This document shows positions 54,643-63,840 of a stretch of DNA of 64,000 nucleotides, in pieces (position 1 is the first letter of the stretch; each line of letters opens with the position of its first letter). This DNA is from Shewanella oneidensis MR-1. Lineage in GTDB: Bacteria > Pseudomonadota > Gammaproteobacteria > Enterobacterales > Shewanellaceae. The DNA is taken from the NCBI RefSeq assembly GCF_000146165.2, contig NC_004347.2, positions 124,001 through 188,000 on the forward strand, written 5' to 3'. The position numbers and the translations under genes were made by a program. Below the pieces are notes generated by a model that ran no database searches, was not told where the DNA came from, and worked only from the letters and a program-made list of their open reading frames with translations.

Positions 54643-55390
54643 TGCTCACCGAGGGTTTACCCTGCTCGAAATGCTGATCGCAATTGCGATTTTTGCCATG
54701 TTGGGGTTAGCGGCCAATGCGGTATTAAGCACGGTACTGACCAACGATGAAGTGACAAAAAACTTCTCGACCCGATTAAAGGCGTTACAGCAGGGCTTTG
54801 GTGCGATTGAGCGCGATTTAGGACAGATGGTTGCCCGTACCCCCAGATTACTTGAAGGTGGGCGTGGAACAACAGTGTTCCAAACGGGTAATGACATTTT
54901 AGATTCGGAATCCGAGGCTTTGGTGTTTTATCGCCTAGGCTGGCTTAACCCTGACGGTTTATTGCCCCGTGGTAGTTTGCAGTCAGTGGCCTACGTGGTG
55001 CGTGAGGGAAAATTAGAGCGCTGGTATTTTCCTTACCCTGAGCCAGAATTTGGCGCAGAGCCAATTAAGACGGTGATTATCGACAAGGTGCTGTCAGTCG
55101 AATATTCCTTCTTTATGGAAGATAAGTGGGAGCGAAAGGTCGAGGCAACTAAGTTACCTAAAGCCATTGCGATGGAAATTGAGATTGAAGGTTTAGGCAA
55201 AATCCAGCGTAAGTTTATGTTGCCTCTGGGCGCAGCGGCGCCAGAAAAATCTAAGGAAGAAGGCAACAAAGACGAGAACACTGAAGATAATAAAGAAGAC
55301 AACGGCGATTCGGACAATAACGGGGATGGTTCAGGCAACGGGGAAGAAGATCCCGGCAAAGGTGACCCAGAAAATGAGGATGGCGCATGA
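54623..55390 (+). CDS. gspJ: Minor pseudopilin GspJ with acidic C-terminal tail
   Basis: The 255-residue protein has the processing site after Gly11 (NAHRG/FTLLEMLIAIAIFAMLGLAANAV) with Glu5. Family blocks include FGAIERDLGQMVARTPR, LVFYRLGWLNP and VEYSFFMEDKWE. After residue ~205 comes a low-complexity tail of about 48 residues made almost wholly of Glu, Asp, Asn, Gly and Lys, which is unusual compared with typical GspJ proteins that end near residue 200. The tail may bind calcium or be disordered. It overlaps gspK by 4 bases. Confidence 0.95.
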   Translation: MSSKRTNAHRGFTLLEMLIAIAIFAMLGLAANAVLSTVLTNDEVTKNFSTRLKALQQGFGAIERDLGQMVARTPRLLEGGRGTTVFQTGNDILDSESEALVFYRLGWLNPDGLLPRGSLQSVAYVVREGKLERWYFPYPEPEFGAEPIKTVIIDKVLSVEYSFFMEDKWERKVEATKLPKAIAMEIEIEGLGKIQRKFMLPLGAAAPEKSKEEGNKDENTEDNKEDNGDSDNNGDGSGNGEEDPGKGDPENEDGA

Positions 55391-56385
55391 TAAGGCAAAG
55401 TCCTGCTAAACAACGTGGAGTCGCATTGATTGTGGTGCTACTGATTGTGGCCATGGTGGTGATTATCGCCACCAATATTACCAGTCGCAATCAACTGTCG
55501 ATGCGCCGAACCTTAAACTTGGCTCAGTATGATCAGGCTTACTGGTATGCGATTTCTGCCGAAGAGCTAGCGAAGAAAATCCTCAAGCAGGATTTAGATG
55601 ATTCAGAAGGTCGAGTGCACAAGCAGCAATATTGGGCCATGAGTGATGTGGTGTTTCCGGCAGAATATGGCGAGATTGCTGGCAAGATCTCCGATATGCG
55701 TTCGTGTTTTAACTTAAATGCTTTGTCTGTCACCACAAAAGATGTGGAAAACGGTCAACCTAAATTGCCCTTGGCGGCCAAGCAATACAAAGCATTATTA
55801 GTGAGTTTAGGAATGGATGATTTTACCGCGGATCATCTCACCCAAACCCTAAAAGATTATATCGATGAAGATACGGTTGCGAGTCCGTATGGCGCTGAAG
55901 ATGCCGAGTACGAAGCGCGCCATGTGCCTTACCGTGCGGCCAACACCCTAATGAATCATCGGAGTGAGCTGCGGGCAGTAATGGGATACACGCAGGATAT
56001 TTATCTGAAATTGTTGCCCTATATTTGCGTGATCCCTGGGAGTGACAGGCAACTGCTGAATGTCAACACCATAGATGTCGAGCAAGCAGCGCTGCTGGCG
56101 GCTATGGTGGATAATCAGATTTCCGTCGGTGAGGCTGAAAGCGTGATCAATCAGCGACCCGGCGATGGTTTTGCCAAGATTGATGATTTTTACGAATCCT
56201 CCTCAATGGGGTCGATTAAATGGGAAGATGCGATGAAGTCGACTTTTGTTATCGACAGTCAATATTTCCTCCTCGCCTCAGGCGCTAAAGTCGACAACGC
56301 CATTTTTAGGATGGAGAGTGTGCTCAAAAAGGGCAGCGGTAACAAAATGGATGTGCTCACCCGTCAGTTTGGTGGACAAAAATAA
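55387..56385 (+). CDS. gspK: Minor pseudopilin GspK
   Basis: The 332-residue tip protein of the pseudopilus has a prepilin-like site after Gly11 (AKQRG/VALIVVLLIVAMVVIIATNI) and, as usual for GspK, lacks Glu5. The following RNQLSMRRTLNLAQYDQAYWYAISAEELAKKIL is typical, and the alpha-domain has CFNLNAL, LKDYIDED and GSDRQLLNVNTID. Calcium ligands are likely but not individually assigned. It is separated from gspL by 48 bases. Confidence 0.96.
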   Translation: MIRQSPAKQRGVALIVVLLIVAMVVIIATNITSRNQLSMRRTLNLAQYDQAYWYAISAEELAKKILKQDLDDSEGRVHKQQYWAMSDVVFPAEYGEIAGKISDMRSCFNLNALSVTTKDVENGQPKLPLAAKQYKALLVSLGMDDFTADHLTQTLKDYIDEDTVASPYGAEDAEYEARHVPYRAANTLMNHRSELRAVMGYTQDIYLKLLPYICVIPGSDRQLLNVNTIDVEQAALLAAMVDNQISVGEAESVINQRPGDGFAKIDDFYESSSMGSIKWEDAMKSTFVIDSQYFLLASGAKVDNAIFRMESVLKKGSGNKMDVLTRQFGGQK

Positions 56386-56433
56386 TAGCAAACAAGCTCA
56401 ATCCCTTAAGGTTGAAGCTGGTGGAGAAAAACT

Positions 56434-57621
56434 GTGAGTGAACGGCTATTTATTCGCTTAGGCAGAACCGCAGAGCAGGCTTGTTCTTGGTTGGTTTGGT
56501 CCGAACAAGAACAAGAAATTATCGCCTCTGGTGAACTGGCCAATGCCCAAGGTTTATCAACCTTAACTGAGCGCGCGGGCAATCGCCCCATTGACGTACT
56601 GGTGCCAGCTTCCGCGATGACGCTCACCAGTGTCAACCTGCCTGAAAAAGGTCAGCGTCAAGCCTTGAAAGCGCTGCCTTTTATGTTGGAAGAATCCATC
56701 GCCGATGATGTAGATGCGATGCATTTTACCGTTGGACCACGCAATGGCGATGCCCTCAGCGTAGTGGCCGTCGCCCATGAGCAAATGCAAACTTGGCTCA
56801 GCTGTTTGGCCGACGCGGGCTTAAAAGTGAAGCGTATCGTGCCCGATTGCCTAGCCTTGCCATTGCAGGAATGCCAATGGGCGGCAATGCGTTTTGGCAA
56901 TGAGTTATTGCTGCGAACGGGTTTAGGAACGGGCCACAGTTTACCCTTACCTTGGTTGCCAGTGGCGATGAAGCAACTGACAGCCCAAGCTGAGGAGCTG
57001 TCGGTCGCCAGTTATAGTGAGATGCAATTAGACGGCGTTGAGCTTAAGCCGCAGCCGCTGGATTTACCTATGTTGGTGCTGGCGCGCGGCATTTTACATG
57101 CGCCGATCAACTTACTCTCTGGGGTTTATACGCCTAAGCGTGAGTACAGTAAGCACTTGTTGCAATGGAAGAATGCGGCCATTGTATTAGCCGTTGCCAT
57201 TGTGTTGTCGCTCGTGAATAAAGGCTTAACCATTCATCAAGTCAATGGCCAAATCGCCGATCTTAAAGCGCAGAGTGAAGCCATTTATCAGCAAGTGGTG
57301 CCGGGTAATACACGTATTGTGAATTTACGCTCGCAGATGGAGAGCCAACTACGGTCGCTCCAAGGCCAAGGCAGTGGTGCTGAGTTTTTTTCTATGCTTG
57401 CAGGTTTGCAAGACGCCTTTAAACAAGTGCCAGAGCTAAAGCCCAATAGCTTACGATTTGAGAGCGCCCGTAATGAAATCCGTATGCAGGTCACGGCTAA
57501 AAATTACGCGCAAATTGAGAAGTTTAAAGAAATTGTTGGTCGTCGTTTCCAAATGGATGGCGGCACAATGAATAGCGGTGAAGATCAGGTCACCAGTACC
57601 TTAACCTTGAGGAGCAAATAA
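56434..57621 (+). CDS. gspL: Type II secretion protein GspL
   Basis: The 395-residue bitopic protein links the ATPase GspE to the membrane platform. The cytoplasmic part (1-245) resembles the actin-like ATPase fold (LFIRLGRTAEQACSWLVWSEQEQEI, VLVPASAMTLTSVNLPEKGQRQALKALPFMLEE). One membrane helix lies near residues 247-265 (NAAIVLAVAIVLSLVNKG), followed by a periplasmic ferredoxin-like domain. The start is GTG with GGAG 7 bases upstream. It is followed by gspM after one base. Confidence 0.95.
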   Translation: MSERLFIRLGRTAEQACSWLVWSEQEQEIIASGELANAQGLSTLTERAGNRPIDVLVPASAMTLTSVNLPEKGQRQALKALPFMLEESIADDVDAMHFTVGPRNGDALSVVAVAHEQMQTWLSCLADAGLKVKRIVPDCLALPLQECQWAAMRFGNELLLRTGLGTGHSLPLPWLPVAMKQLTAQAEELSVASYSEMQLDGVELKPQPLDLPMLVLARGILHAPINLLSGVYTPKREYSKHLLQWKNAAIVLAVAIVLSLVNKGLTIHQVNGQIADLKAQSEAIYQQVVPGNTRIVNLRSQMESQLRSLQGQGSGAEFFSMLAGLQDAFKQVPELKPNSLRFESARNEIRMQVTAKNYAQIEKFKEIVGRRFQMDGGTMNSGEDQVTSTLTLRSK

Positions 57622-57622
57622 G

Positions 57623-58099
57623 ATGGATAATTTGCGGGCTTGGTGGCAAGGGCTTGCGTCGCGCGAGCAGCAGATCGTAGGTTTTGGCGCCGTATTCTTA
57701 GTGATCGGTGTGTTTTACTGGGGCATCTGGACACCCATTGCCAATGCCGAAGCCAATGCGCTACGCAACTTAACGGCGCAGCAGCAAACCCTGACGTATG
57801 TAAAACAAACCGCGAACAAAATTGCTGGCTTAAAACAAAGCGGTGCTAAACCGACAATGAGCGGCAGTTTAAGTTCGGTCGTCAACCAAACAGCGGGCAG
57901 TTACGGCTTAGTGATCACTCGCATGCAGCCCCAGGGCGATAAAATCCAAGTGTGGATGGATGATGTGCCATTCGATGCCCTGCTCAATTATTTGAGTGAC
58001 TTAGTGCAGAAAAAAGGCCTATCACTTGAGAGTGTTGATTTGGCTGAGGCCGACGCGCCAGGCTATGTCAAAGTGAGACGTATCCAACTAGCGCAATAG
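57623..58099 (+). CDS. gspM: Type II secretion protein GspM
   Basis: The 158-residue protein has a short cytoplasmic start, MDNLRAWWQGLASREQQIV, one helix (GFGAVFLVIGVFYWGIWTPI, ~20-40) and a periplasmic ferredoxin-like domain including GSLSSVVNQTAGSYGLVITRMQPQGDKIQVWMDDVPFDALLNYLSDL. It partners GspL in the inner membrane platform. The gene is closely spaced on both sides, between gspL and gspN. Confidence 0.95.
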   Translation: MDNLRAWWQGLASREQQIVGFGAVFLVIGVFYWGIWTPIANAEANALRNLTAQQQTLTYVKQTANKIAGLKQSGAKPTMSGSLSSVVNQTAGSYGLVITRMQPQGDKIQVWMDDVPFDALLNYLSDLVQKKGLSLESVDLAEADAPGYVKVRRIQLAQ

Positions 58100-58113
58100 A
58101 TTAAGGTGTAGCT

Positions 58114-58875
58114 GTGAGTCTGATAAAAAAGATCATTATTGGTGTACTGGTTTATATCGTGTTTCTTGTGGTGTTATTTCCCGCCAGTGTGGCTGTGCGC
58201 CTCGCACCACTCCCTGCGAATGTGGGGATTTCTGGGGTGAGCGGCAGTATTTGGTCGGGCAGCATTGAAACCTTGAATATTCAGCAGCGTCAGCTGGAGC
58301 AAGTGCGTTGGGAGCTCAGCCCTTGGTCGTTATTTTTAGGTAAAGTAACGCTTGATTTTCAAGTGGGTAGCCGTGCAACCCCCGTGAGTGCCAAAGGGTT
58401 AATCACTTGGTCGATGGGTGGTGTCAGCGCCCAAGGATTACGCTTTGAAGCGCCCGATAGCTTCTTGATTGGCAATGCAAAACTGCCCTTTAGGACCGAA
58501 ATTAACGGTGAAGTCAGCTTGCTGGTTGAAACCCTCAAGCAAGGTAAACCTTGGTGCGAGCAGTTATCGGGCAAGTTGTTTTTAAATCAAACTAATGTGA
58601 AGAACCAATTCGGCAATTATCCACTGGGTAATATCGAGTTGGGGCTGAGTTGTGTTGAGGGTAAAGCCCAGCTCGCCACCGATGAGAGCAAAAACCAGTT
58701 GGGGATTATTGGCACGCTACAGTTAGACGAAGGCAATATGGTTAAGGTTGCCGCTAAGATCAAGGAGACTAACGAGCAGCCGGAAGATATGCGTAAATCT
58801 CTGAGCATTCTCGGCAAGCGCGCAGAGGATGGATACTTCCCTATTGTTTATCAGGGACGTATCCCGGGGCTTTAA
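58114..58875 (+). CDS. gspN: Type II secretion protein GspN
   Basis: The 253-residue protein has an N-terminal membrane anchor (IIIGVLVYIVFLVVLFPASVAV) and a periplasmic domain with GISGVSGSIWSGSIETLNI and LEQVRWELSPWSLFLGKVTLDF, the repeated features of GspN. GspN is present in many but not all type II systems; it is often dispensable. The start is GTG at 58114. It is the last gene of the operon and ends before a bidirectional terminator. Alternative start choices would not change the call. Confidence 0.92.
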   Translation: MSLIKKIIIGVLVYIVFLVVLFPASVAVRLAPLPANVGISGVSGSIWSGSIETLNIQQRQLEQVRWELSPWSLFLGKVTLDFQVGSRATPVSAKGLITWSMGGVSAQGLRFEAPDSFLIGNAKLPFRTEINGEVSLLVETLKQGKPWCEQLSGKLFLNQTNVKNQFGNYPLGNIELGLSCVEGKAQLATDESKNQLGIIGTLQLDEGNMVKVAAKIKETNEQPEDMRKSLSILGKRAEDGYFPIVYQGRIPGL

Positions 58876-58900
58876 TCTACCCCCAAATGTGATATTTGAT

Positions 58901-58923
58901 AAAGGCACCTTGGGTGCCTTTTC
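58901..58923. terminator. Bidirectional terminator between gspN and yrfG
   Basis: AAAGGCACC pairs with GGTGCCTTTT around TTG. It is 25 bases after gspN and 12 bases beyond the yrfG stop on the other strand. Confidence 0.85.
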
Positions 58924-58934
58924 TATTCCGAGGG

Positions 58935-59597
58935 TTAACTTGTGAGATCGTTAAGCAATACACGATAGTCGCTAATGGCCGGAAAATCATTGAAGGTTTT
59001 GGCAGGTTTTTGGCTATCGGGATTGCTGATCCCAAGCTGATGCCCCACGCCAGCTAAGCGCGCTGCATTTAAAATGGGTTCACTATCATCAATAAACAGA
59101 CAATGCTCAGGTACTAACGCAAATTGCTTAAACAGTGTTTGCCAAAATTGCGGATGCTCTTTCGGGTAACCCGTTTCATGGCTCGAAATCATTGCATCCA
59201 AACCGCTCCCAAGTTCTGTATGTTCAAGCTTAAGGGCAAGACTTTTAGGGTGCGCATTGGTGACTAAGATGCGTTTTTTTCCTGCCGCTTTGAGGGCGTC
59301 AAGAAAGGGCATGCTGTCTTGGCGCAGCTGAATACGGTCAACTAAGGTGCGATGTAATCCCATAATGTCGAGCTGCAATTCAGTTTGCCAATAATCGATG
59401 CAATACCAGTTCAATGTTCCCGCAACTTTGCTATAGGATTCAACGACTAATTTGTGCGCTTGGTCTTGGCTCAGTCCACGTTGCCTGCTCAGTTCCTGCG
59501 GTACAAGACTTAACCAAAAATGGTTGTCGAAGTGCAAATCGAGTAGGGTGCCGTCCATATCGAGCAGTACTGTATCAATTGTCTTCCAGTCAAACAT
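58935..59597 (-). CDS. yrfG: GMP/IMP nucleotidase YrfG (HAD family)
   Basis: The 220-residue cytoplasmic phosphatase has the HAD motif I DMDGT with D13 and D15, motif II in RILVTNAHPKSLALK and motif III/IV in HCLFIDDSEPILNAARLAG. The N-terminal WKTIDTVLLDMDGTLLDLHFDNHFWLSLVPQ is characteristic of YrfG, which dephosphorylates GMP and IMP. The cap region is the small helical type. It is convergent with gspN and divergent from the tailoring cluster. Confidence 0.92.
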   Translation of the reverse strand: MFDWKTIDTVLLDMDGTLLDLHFDNHFWLSLVPQELSRQRGLSQDQAHKLVVESYSKVAGTLNWYCIDYWQTELQLDIMGLHRTLVDRIQLRQDSMPFLDALKAAGKKRILVTNAHPKSLALKLEHTELGSGLDAMISSHETGYPKEHPQFWQTLFKQFALVPEHCLFIDDSEPILNAARLAGVGHQLGISNPDSQKPAKTFNDFPAISDYRVLLNDLTS

Positions 59598-59694
59598 GGG
59601 ATTTCCTGTTTTATAAAATTGGCCTGAGTGAGTGGCTACTTAGGATTAAATCTGTCTACCTTGCCAGCCTGACACTTTGTGCTAGGCTTGGTAA

Positions 59695-60327
59695 ATGGAT
59701 TTTTTGTCTAAAATAAGACACTTGGATATGGATATCTGCTCTTTCGCCTTGCTTGCTCAAGTCCCGAATACCATTAGTTTACAGCAAGAACTTACTCCTT
59801 TGTTGCAGCATGAGTGGTTGCCACATATTAACCAGCGTGATTATCACTCGGGTTCTCAGGGCGGTTGGGATGTGTTAGCACTACGCTGTGCCGAGGAATA
59901 CCACGCCGCCCATCCCATTTTACAAGCCTTTTCCATTAGTGCTGCCAATGAATGGGATAATTTGCCTGCGCTTGAGTCGAGTCCCACATTACTGGATTTT
60001 ATCCAATCACTTGCTTGCCCCGTCAAGTCCGTGCGCTTTATGCGCTTACACGCTGGCGCTGAAATTAAACCCCATCGGGATCAAGGATTATCCCTTGAAC
60101 AGGGTGAGGCTAGATTACATTTGCCCTTACAAACCCATGATCAGCTTTATTTTTATGTGAATGATCAAAGGGTGCCGATGCAGGCAGGGGAGCTTTGGTA
60201 TATCAATGCTGATCAATCCCATTGGGTTGCCAACAAAGGATCGAGCGCCAGAATCAATTTGGTGATCGATTGTAAAGTCAATTCATGGTTAAGGGAGTTA
60301 ATCCATGGCGCAAAGATTAAAGCCTGA
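59695..60327 (+). CDS. Aspartyl/asparaginyl beta-hydroxylase-like dioxygenase
   Basis: The 210-residue protein is a likely Fe(II)/2-oxoglutarate dioxygenase of the Asp/Arg hydroxylase type. The metal triad is visible as H127, D129 (PHRDQG) and H176 (QSHWVANKG), with R186 (SSARINLVID) as the 2-oxoglutarate anchor, and RLHLPLQTH is conserved in the family. It lacks the membrane anchor and TPR region of the eukaryotic enzyme. ATG at 59728 is an alternative start. It overlaps the next gene by 23 bases, so the two are translationally coupled. The substrate, protein or small molecule, is unknown. Confidence 0.88.
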   Translation: MDFLSKIRHLDMDICSFALLAQVPNTISLQQELTPLLQHEWLPHINQRDYHSGSQGGWDVLALRCAEEYHAAHPILQAFSISAANEWDNLPALESSPTLLDFIQSLACPVKSVRFMRLHAGAEIKPHRDQGLSLEQGEARLHLPLQTHDQLYFYVNDQRVPMQAGELWYINADQSHWVANKGSSARINLVIDCKVNSWLRELIHGAKIKA

Positions 60328-62314
60328 TATCAGGCAGAACAGGGAACGTATTGAATTGACGCAGTTTGCACACGCGCTACTGCAATCCCATTCAGCGGGA
60401 GAGGCAAAGCGGCTTATCGATCCAATATTGGCGCAGTTATGCCAATTGACGGGATTGGTGCTACATCCAGCATTTTTTCTCGATACAGAGGCGAGTATTA
60501 CGGCTTTTGGCAAAGCGGTGTCACCTACAACCGCAGCGCAATGTGCGGAAGATCCTGCACGAAGTCGGGTATTTATTCAGGGAATTCATCAAGCGATACA
60601 GGATAAGCTCGCGGCCAAGCCGGATTGTCCTGTGCAAATACTCTACGCAGGCACCGGACCTTTCGCTTGGTTAATCTTAGCCTTATTGCCGTTATTTACG
60701 GCCGAGCAAGTGCGGGTAACCTTGCTCGATATTCATCAAGCTTCGTTAGATAAGGTGGCTAAGCTGCTAGCGCATTTTGGCGTAGCTGACCGTGTGGAAA
60801 TGCTGATCTGTGCCGATGCGACGTGTTGGCAGCCTATATCGGGGCAAGACTTTGATTTAATTGTATCTGAAACCATGAAGCACTTACTGCAACAGGAGCC
60901 GCAGGTGCAAATTTTTACGCATCTGCAAGCTTTTCTAAAACCAGATGGTTGCCTGCTCCCTGAGTTGATTGAGCTGGATGCATGGCTCGAAATTAAGGAC
61001 AAACCACTAACTTATCTGGGGCCCTTATTTAGCCTTGATTTACCCAACGCGCGTTTGCTTGCTCAGGGTGATGACTATTTGTTGAGCGGCAGTTTATTAC
61101 TGCCAAGCTATACTCCCCAACCTGTGAACCTAAAACTGACGACTCAAATTCGAGTATATGGTGAGCATGTATTAGCCGAGAACCAGTCCCAACTCACCTT
61201 AAGCCAATATAAGAAATCACTATGGCTTAAGCCATTGGGTAGATTGGACTTTAGCTACCAGCAGGGCGAGCATCCTGATTTTGTCTTCCAATACCAAGAG
61301 TATAAATTGGAGCTCGCCGCCAGTGAGGATCTGAGCTGTTTAGGGATTTTCCATTTGCAACGTCTATGGCAAAAATGCCAGTTGCAAAAACGAGGGCAGT
61401 GTTACTCGGCGCCAGTAAGTGAATGGAGCCTAGACAAAGCGCTGCTGGATCTTTGTGGCATAGGGTTAGAGCCTGGGATGAAGGCGCTCTATCGATATGA
61501 TAATCAGATTGATTTTGAAGCATTTATTCAGCGAGCGACCAAGTTGACCGCAGCGGATATTGATGGCATCAATCAACGATTGCGCACCTTATCCGAAGGC
61601 GAGCAACAAAGCGTCGTCACCGACATAGCGGATGCTTTTGGTTTACCTACGGTTCTTACCGATGCTCAGCTTACGTTTTGGCAACGGGAAGGTTATCTCG
61701 TCATCCCGCAAGTCTTGTCTAAAGCGCAATGCGCGGCGAGTCGAGCCGTGATTTGGCAACAGCTTAGCGCGAATGAAAATGATCCATCAACCTGGTATCA
61801 GTCCCATGAATTGATGCAAAAAATCATGCTGCAACTATTTCGCCACCCGCAATTAGATGCGAATCGACAAATCCCCAAAATCCGTCAAGTGTTTGAACAG
61901 TTGTGGCAGCGTACCGATTTAGTGATGACGACTGACCGAGTGAGTTTTAATCCCCCAGAAACGCCCACTTGGCAGTTTCCTGGCCCAAATATGCATTGGG
62001 ATATGCCACTGCAACTACCTGTGCCATTTGGAACTCAAGGATTGATTTATCTTACGGATACCCCTGCCGAGCAAGGGGCATTTTGCTGTGTACCCGGTTT
62101 TCACCTCAAAATAGAAACTTGGTTACAGGAACAAAACAAGACTGATATAGAGTTGCAGCAACAGCATTGGGACGAGTGGCCGATTAAACCTATCGCCGCG
62201 AGTGCAGGGGATTTAATCATTTGGCACCATGCCTTGCCCCATGGACCGACACCAAATCGAGGCGTGTTACCACGCATGGTGCAGTACATTAACTTCTACC
62301 CAATGGCCAGCTAA
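60305..62314 (+). CDS. Methyltransferase fused to a phytanoyl-CoA-dioxygenase-like domain
   Basis: This 669-residue protein joins two enzymes. Residues ~90-230 form a SAM-binding fold with motif I ILYAGTGPFAWLILAL, then VTLLDIHQASLDKV and FDLIVSETMKHLL, resembling protein-arginine-methyltransferase-like proteins. Residues ~445-660 form a PhyH-like Fe(II)/2-oxoglutarate dioxygenase with H564 and D566 (MHWDMPL), a distal His in HALPHGPTPNRG (H646) and a downstream Arg as 2-oxoglutarate ligand. The middle third is unassigned. The frame is intact, so the fusion is real in the sequence. The start overlaps the upstream dioxygenase; the stop overlaps the next start by one base. Confidence 0.82.
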   Translation: MAQRLKPDIRQNRERIELTQFAHALLQSHSAGEAKRLIDPILAQLCQLTGLVLHPAFFLDTEASITAFGKAVSPTTAAQCAEDPARSRVFIQGIHQAIQDKLAAKPDCPVQILYAGTGPFAWLILALLPLFTAEQVRVTLLDIHQASLDKVAKLLAHFGVADRVEMLICADATCWQPISGQDFDLIVSETMKHLLQQEPQVQIFTHLQAFLKPDGCLLPELIELDAWLEIKDKPLTYLGPLFSLDLPNARLLAQGDDYLLSGSLLLPSYTPQPVNLKLTTQIRVYGEHVLAENQSQLTLSQYKKSLWLKPLGRLDFSYQQGEHPDFVFQYQEYKLELAASEDLSCLGIFHLQRLWQKCQLQKRGQCYSAPVSEWSLDKALLDLCGIGLEPGMKALYRYDNQIDFEAFIQRATKLTAADIDGINQRLRTLSEGEQQSVVTDIADAFGLPTVLTDAQLTFWQREGYLVIPQVLSKAQCAASRAVIWQQLSANENDPSTWYQSHELMQKIMLQLFRHPQLDANRQIPKIRQVFEQLWQRTDLVMTTDRVSFNPPETPTWQFPGPNMHWDMPLQLPVPFGTQGLIYLTDTPAEQGAFCCVPGFHLKIETWLQEQNKTDIELQQQHWDEWPIKPIAASAGDLIIWHHALPHGPTPNRGVLPRMVQYINFYPMAS

Positions 62315-63441
62315 TGATTGATATTCATGAACAGCAGCAACGCTATTGGTTGTTAGTTCATAATCCAACCGCCCTGAGGGAGCTTGGCAAGGTTATGACT
62401 CTCACCAACTTTTGCCAATATTTGCGGCTTTTTTGGCACTTACCAGACTGTGGCGATGATACGTTACTGGCCATCTTGCATACTGGTAATCGACAAAGGA
62501 TAGAGCCGGATTATTCACTCTTCTGCCAGTTTTGGGCGCCAGCAGACTATGACCCTAAACGCAGAGTGTTAGAGTGGATGTCCGCCGCAGAAAAACCGAT
62601 TCATCCTTTCTACTCGGAGCATATTTCTGCCGTGCGGGGTCAGTTATTGTCCGCCTTGATCAAACCTCAAACAGCTCTGTTACCAGCGCCAAATCTTTCA
62701 GGGCTAGTAGAACAAGTGCAGCCTGCCGGATTTATATTTCACCTCTCTCGCTGTGGATCTACTTTAGTGTCGCGCAGTTTTGCGGGGTTATCTAAATGCA
62801 GGGCGTTATCTGAATCGCCTTTGCTGACTCAAGTGCTATTGGATATGATCCTATCAGACACTGAAAGACGTGCGGCTTTAATATTTTGCATTAATACCCA
62901 AGGTCAGTTGTTTCATCCTGAACAGCATTTGTTGATTAAATGGAATGCGTGGGATTTGCAGTTTTGGCCATTGATCCTATCACTTTATCCTCAAGTTCCC
63001 GTGTTATTGCTACTTAGGGACCCCGTCGAGATCTTAGCCTCACAGCAAAAGTCTGCTGGATATCATATGGTGCGACAACCGTCTCGACCTTTATTCCTTG
63101 AATTATCAGTACCAGAGGAGGGGGAGTCGATACTGGATTATCAATGTAAGGTATTGCGCTTGTTATTGGGTTATGGATTAGAGATGAGTCAGCGCAACCA
63201 AGTGATGGTCGTGGATTATCAAGAGTTGTTACCCGCAATAGCGAATAAAATCGCAAACTGGTTTTCGTTGGCTCTCTCTAAAGAAGAGTGCAGCCAAGTC
63301 GAACAATGTCAGTTAATACACTCTAAAACAGCCACGCAACCCTTTATAGCTGATTCACCATCTAAGCAAAGTTTTTTTACTGTTATTCAAAGGCAACAGA
63401 TCTATCGTTATTGCACGCGGTCATATCATTACTTTTTTTAA
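62314..63441 (+). CDS. Sulfotransferase-like protein
   Basis: The 375-residue protein has a sulfotransferase fold. The 5' PAPS-binding loop is FIFHLSRCGSTLVSRSF (residues ~140-156), where RCGST replaces the usual PRSGTS-like motif, and the 3'-phosphate-binding block is LLLRDPVEILASQQKS near residue 232. The first 130 residues are an unfamiliar N-terminal domain that may bind the acceptor. It starts one base before the previous stop, so it is the third gene of the coupled set. A PAPS donor would be needed; the acceptor is unknown. Confidence 0.78.
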   Translation: MIDIHEQQQRYWLLVHNPTALRELGKVMTLTNFCQYLRLFWHLPDCGDDTLLAILHTGNRQRIEPDYSLFCQFWAPADYDPKRRVLEWMSAAEKPIHPFYSEHISAVRGQLLSALIKPQTALLPAPNLSGLVEQVQPAGFIFHLSRCGSTLVSRSFAGLSKCRALSESPLLTQVLLDMILSDTERRAALIFCINTQGQLFHPEQHLLIKWNAWDLQFWPLILSLYPQVPVLLLLRDPVEILASQQKSAGYHMVRQPSRPLFLELSVPEEGESILDYQCKVLRLLLGYGLEMSQRNQVMVVDYQELLPAIANKIANWFSLALSKEECSQVEQCQLIHSKTATQPFIADSPSKQSFFTVIQRQQIYRYCTRSYHYFF

Positions 63442-63552
63442 ACTGAAAATTAACATTCTCTTGTTTTTTATCGAGAGATAAACTAGCTTTACTTAGTTAT
63501 TTATGGATTAAAAAACATCAATGATATTAAAGTTTTTACTCAGGGATGGGAA

Positions 63553-63840
63553 ATGAAACTATATACTATCAATAATTTAATCGCTTTATTAGGCGAACAT
63601 ATCACATTGACTGACTCTCAAGGCAGTCGTCTTCAATTGGTTATTCATAGTGTCGAACAAGGTGTACAAAGAGTTCCAGAATGGGAGGCCTTTGCACTCT
63701 ATCTGTTAGGGCAGGAAAATATTCGGGTCCCTCAAGGTAGTTATTTGTTTGAGCATCCAGCATTAGGGGCTGAAACTTTATTTATAAGCCCTAAAAGTCA
63801 GTTGGAATATGAAATTGTATTTAATCGAAGAGTCGATTAA
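63553..63840 (+). CDS. DUF6916-type small protein
   Basis: The 95-residue soluble protein ends in the pattern EAFALYLLGQENIRVPQGSYLFEHPALGAETLFISPKSQLEYEIVFNR, which I associate with DUF6916: a beta-rich module found next to phage-tail-collar-like (microcystin-dependent) proteins and tailoring enzymes. GGGATGGG precedes the ATG. It lies 111 bases after the sulfotransferase-like gene in the same direction and ends on a stop shared in overlap with the convergent acetyltransferase. The function is unknown; the family name is from memory. Confidence 0.65.
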   Translation: MKLYTINNLIALLGEHITLTDSQGSRLQLVIHSVEQGVQRVPEWEAFALYLLGQENIRVPQGSYLFEHPALGAETLFISPKSQLEYEIVFNRRVD

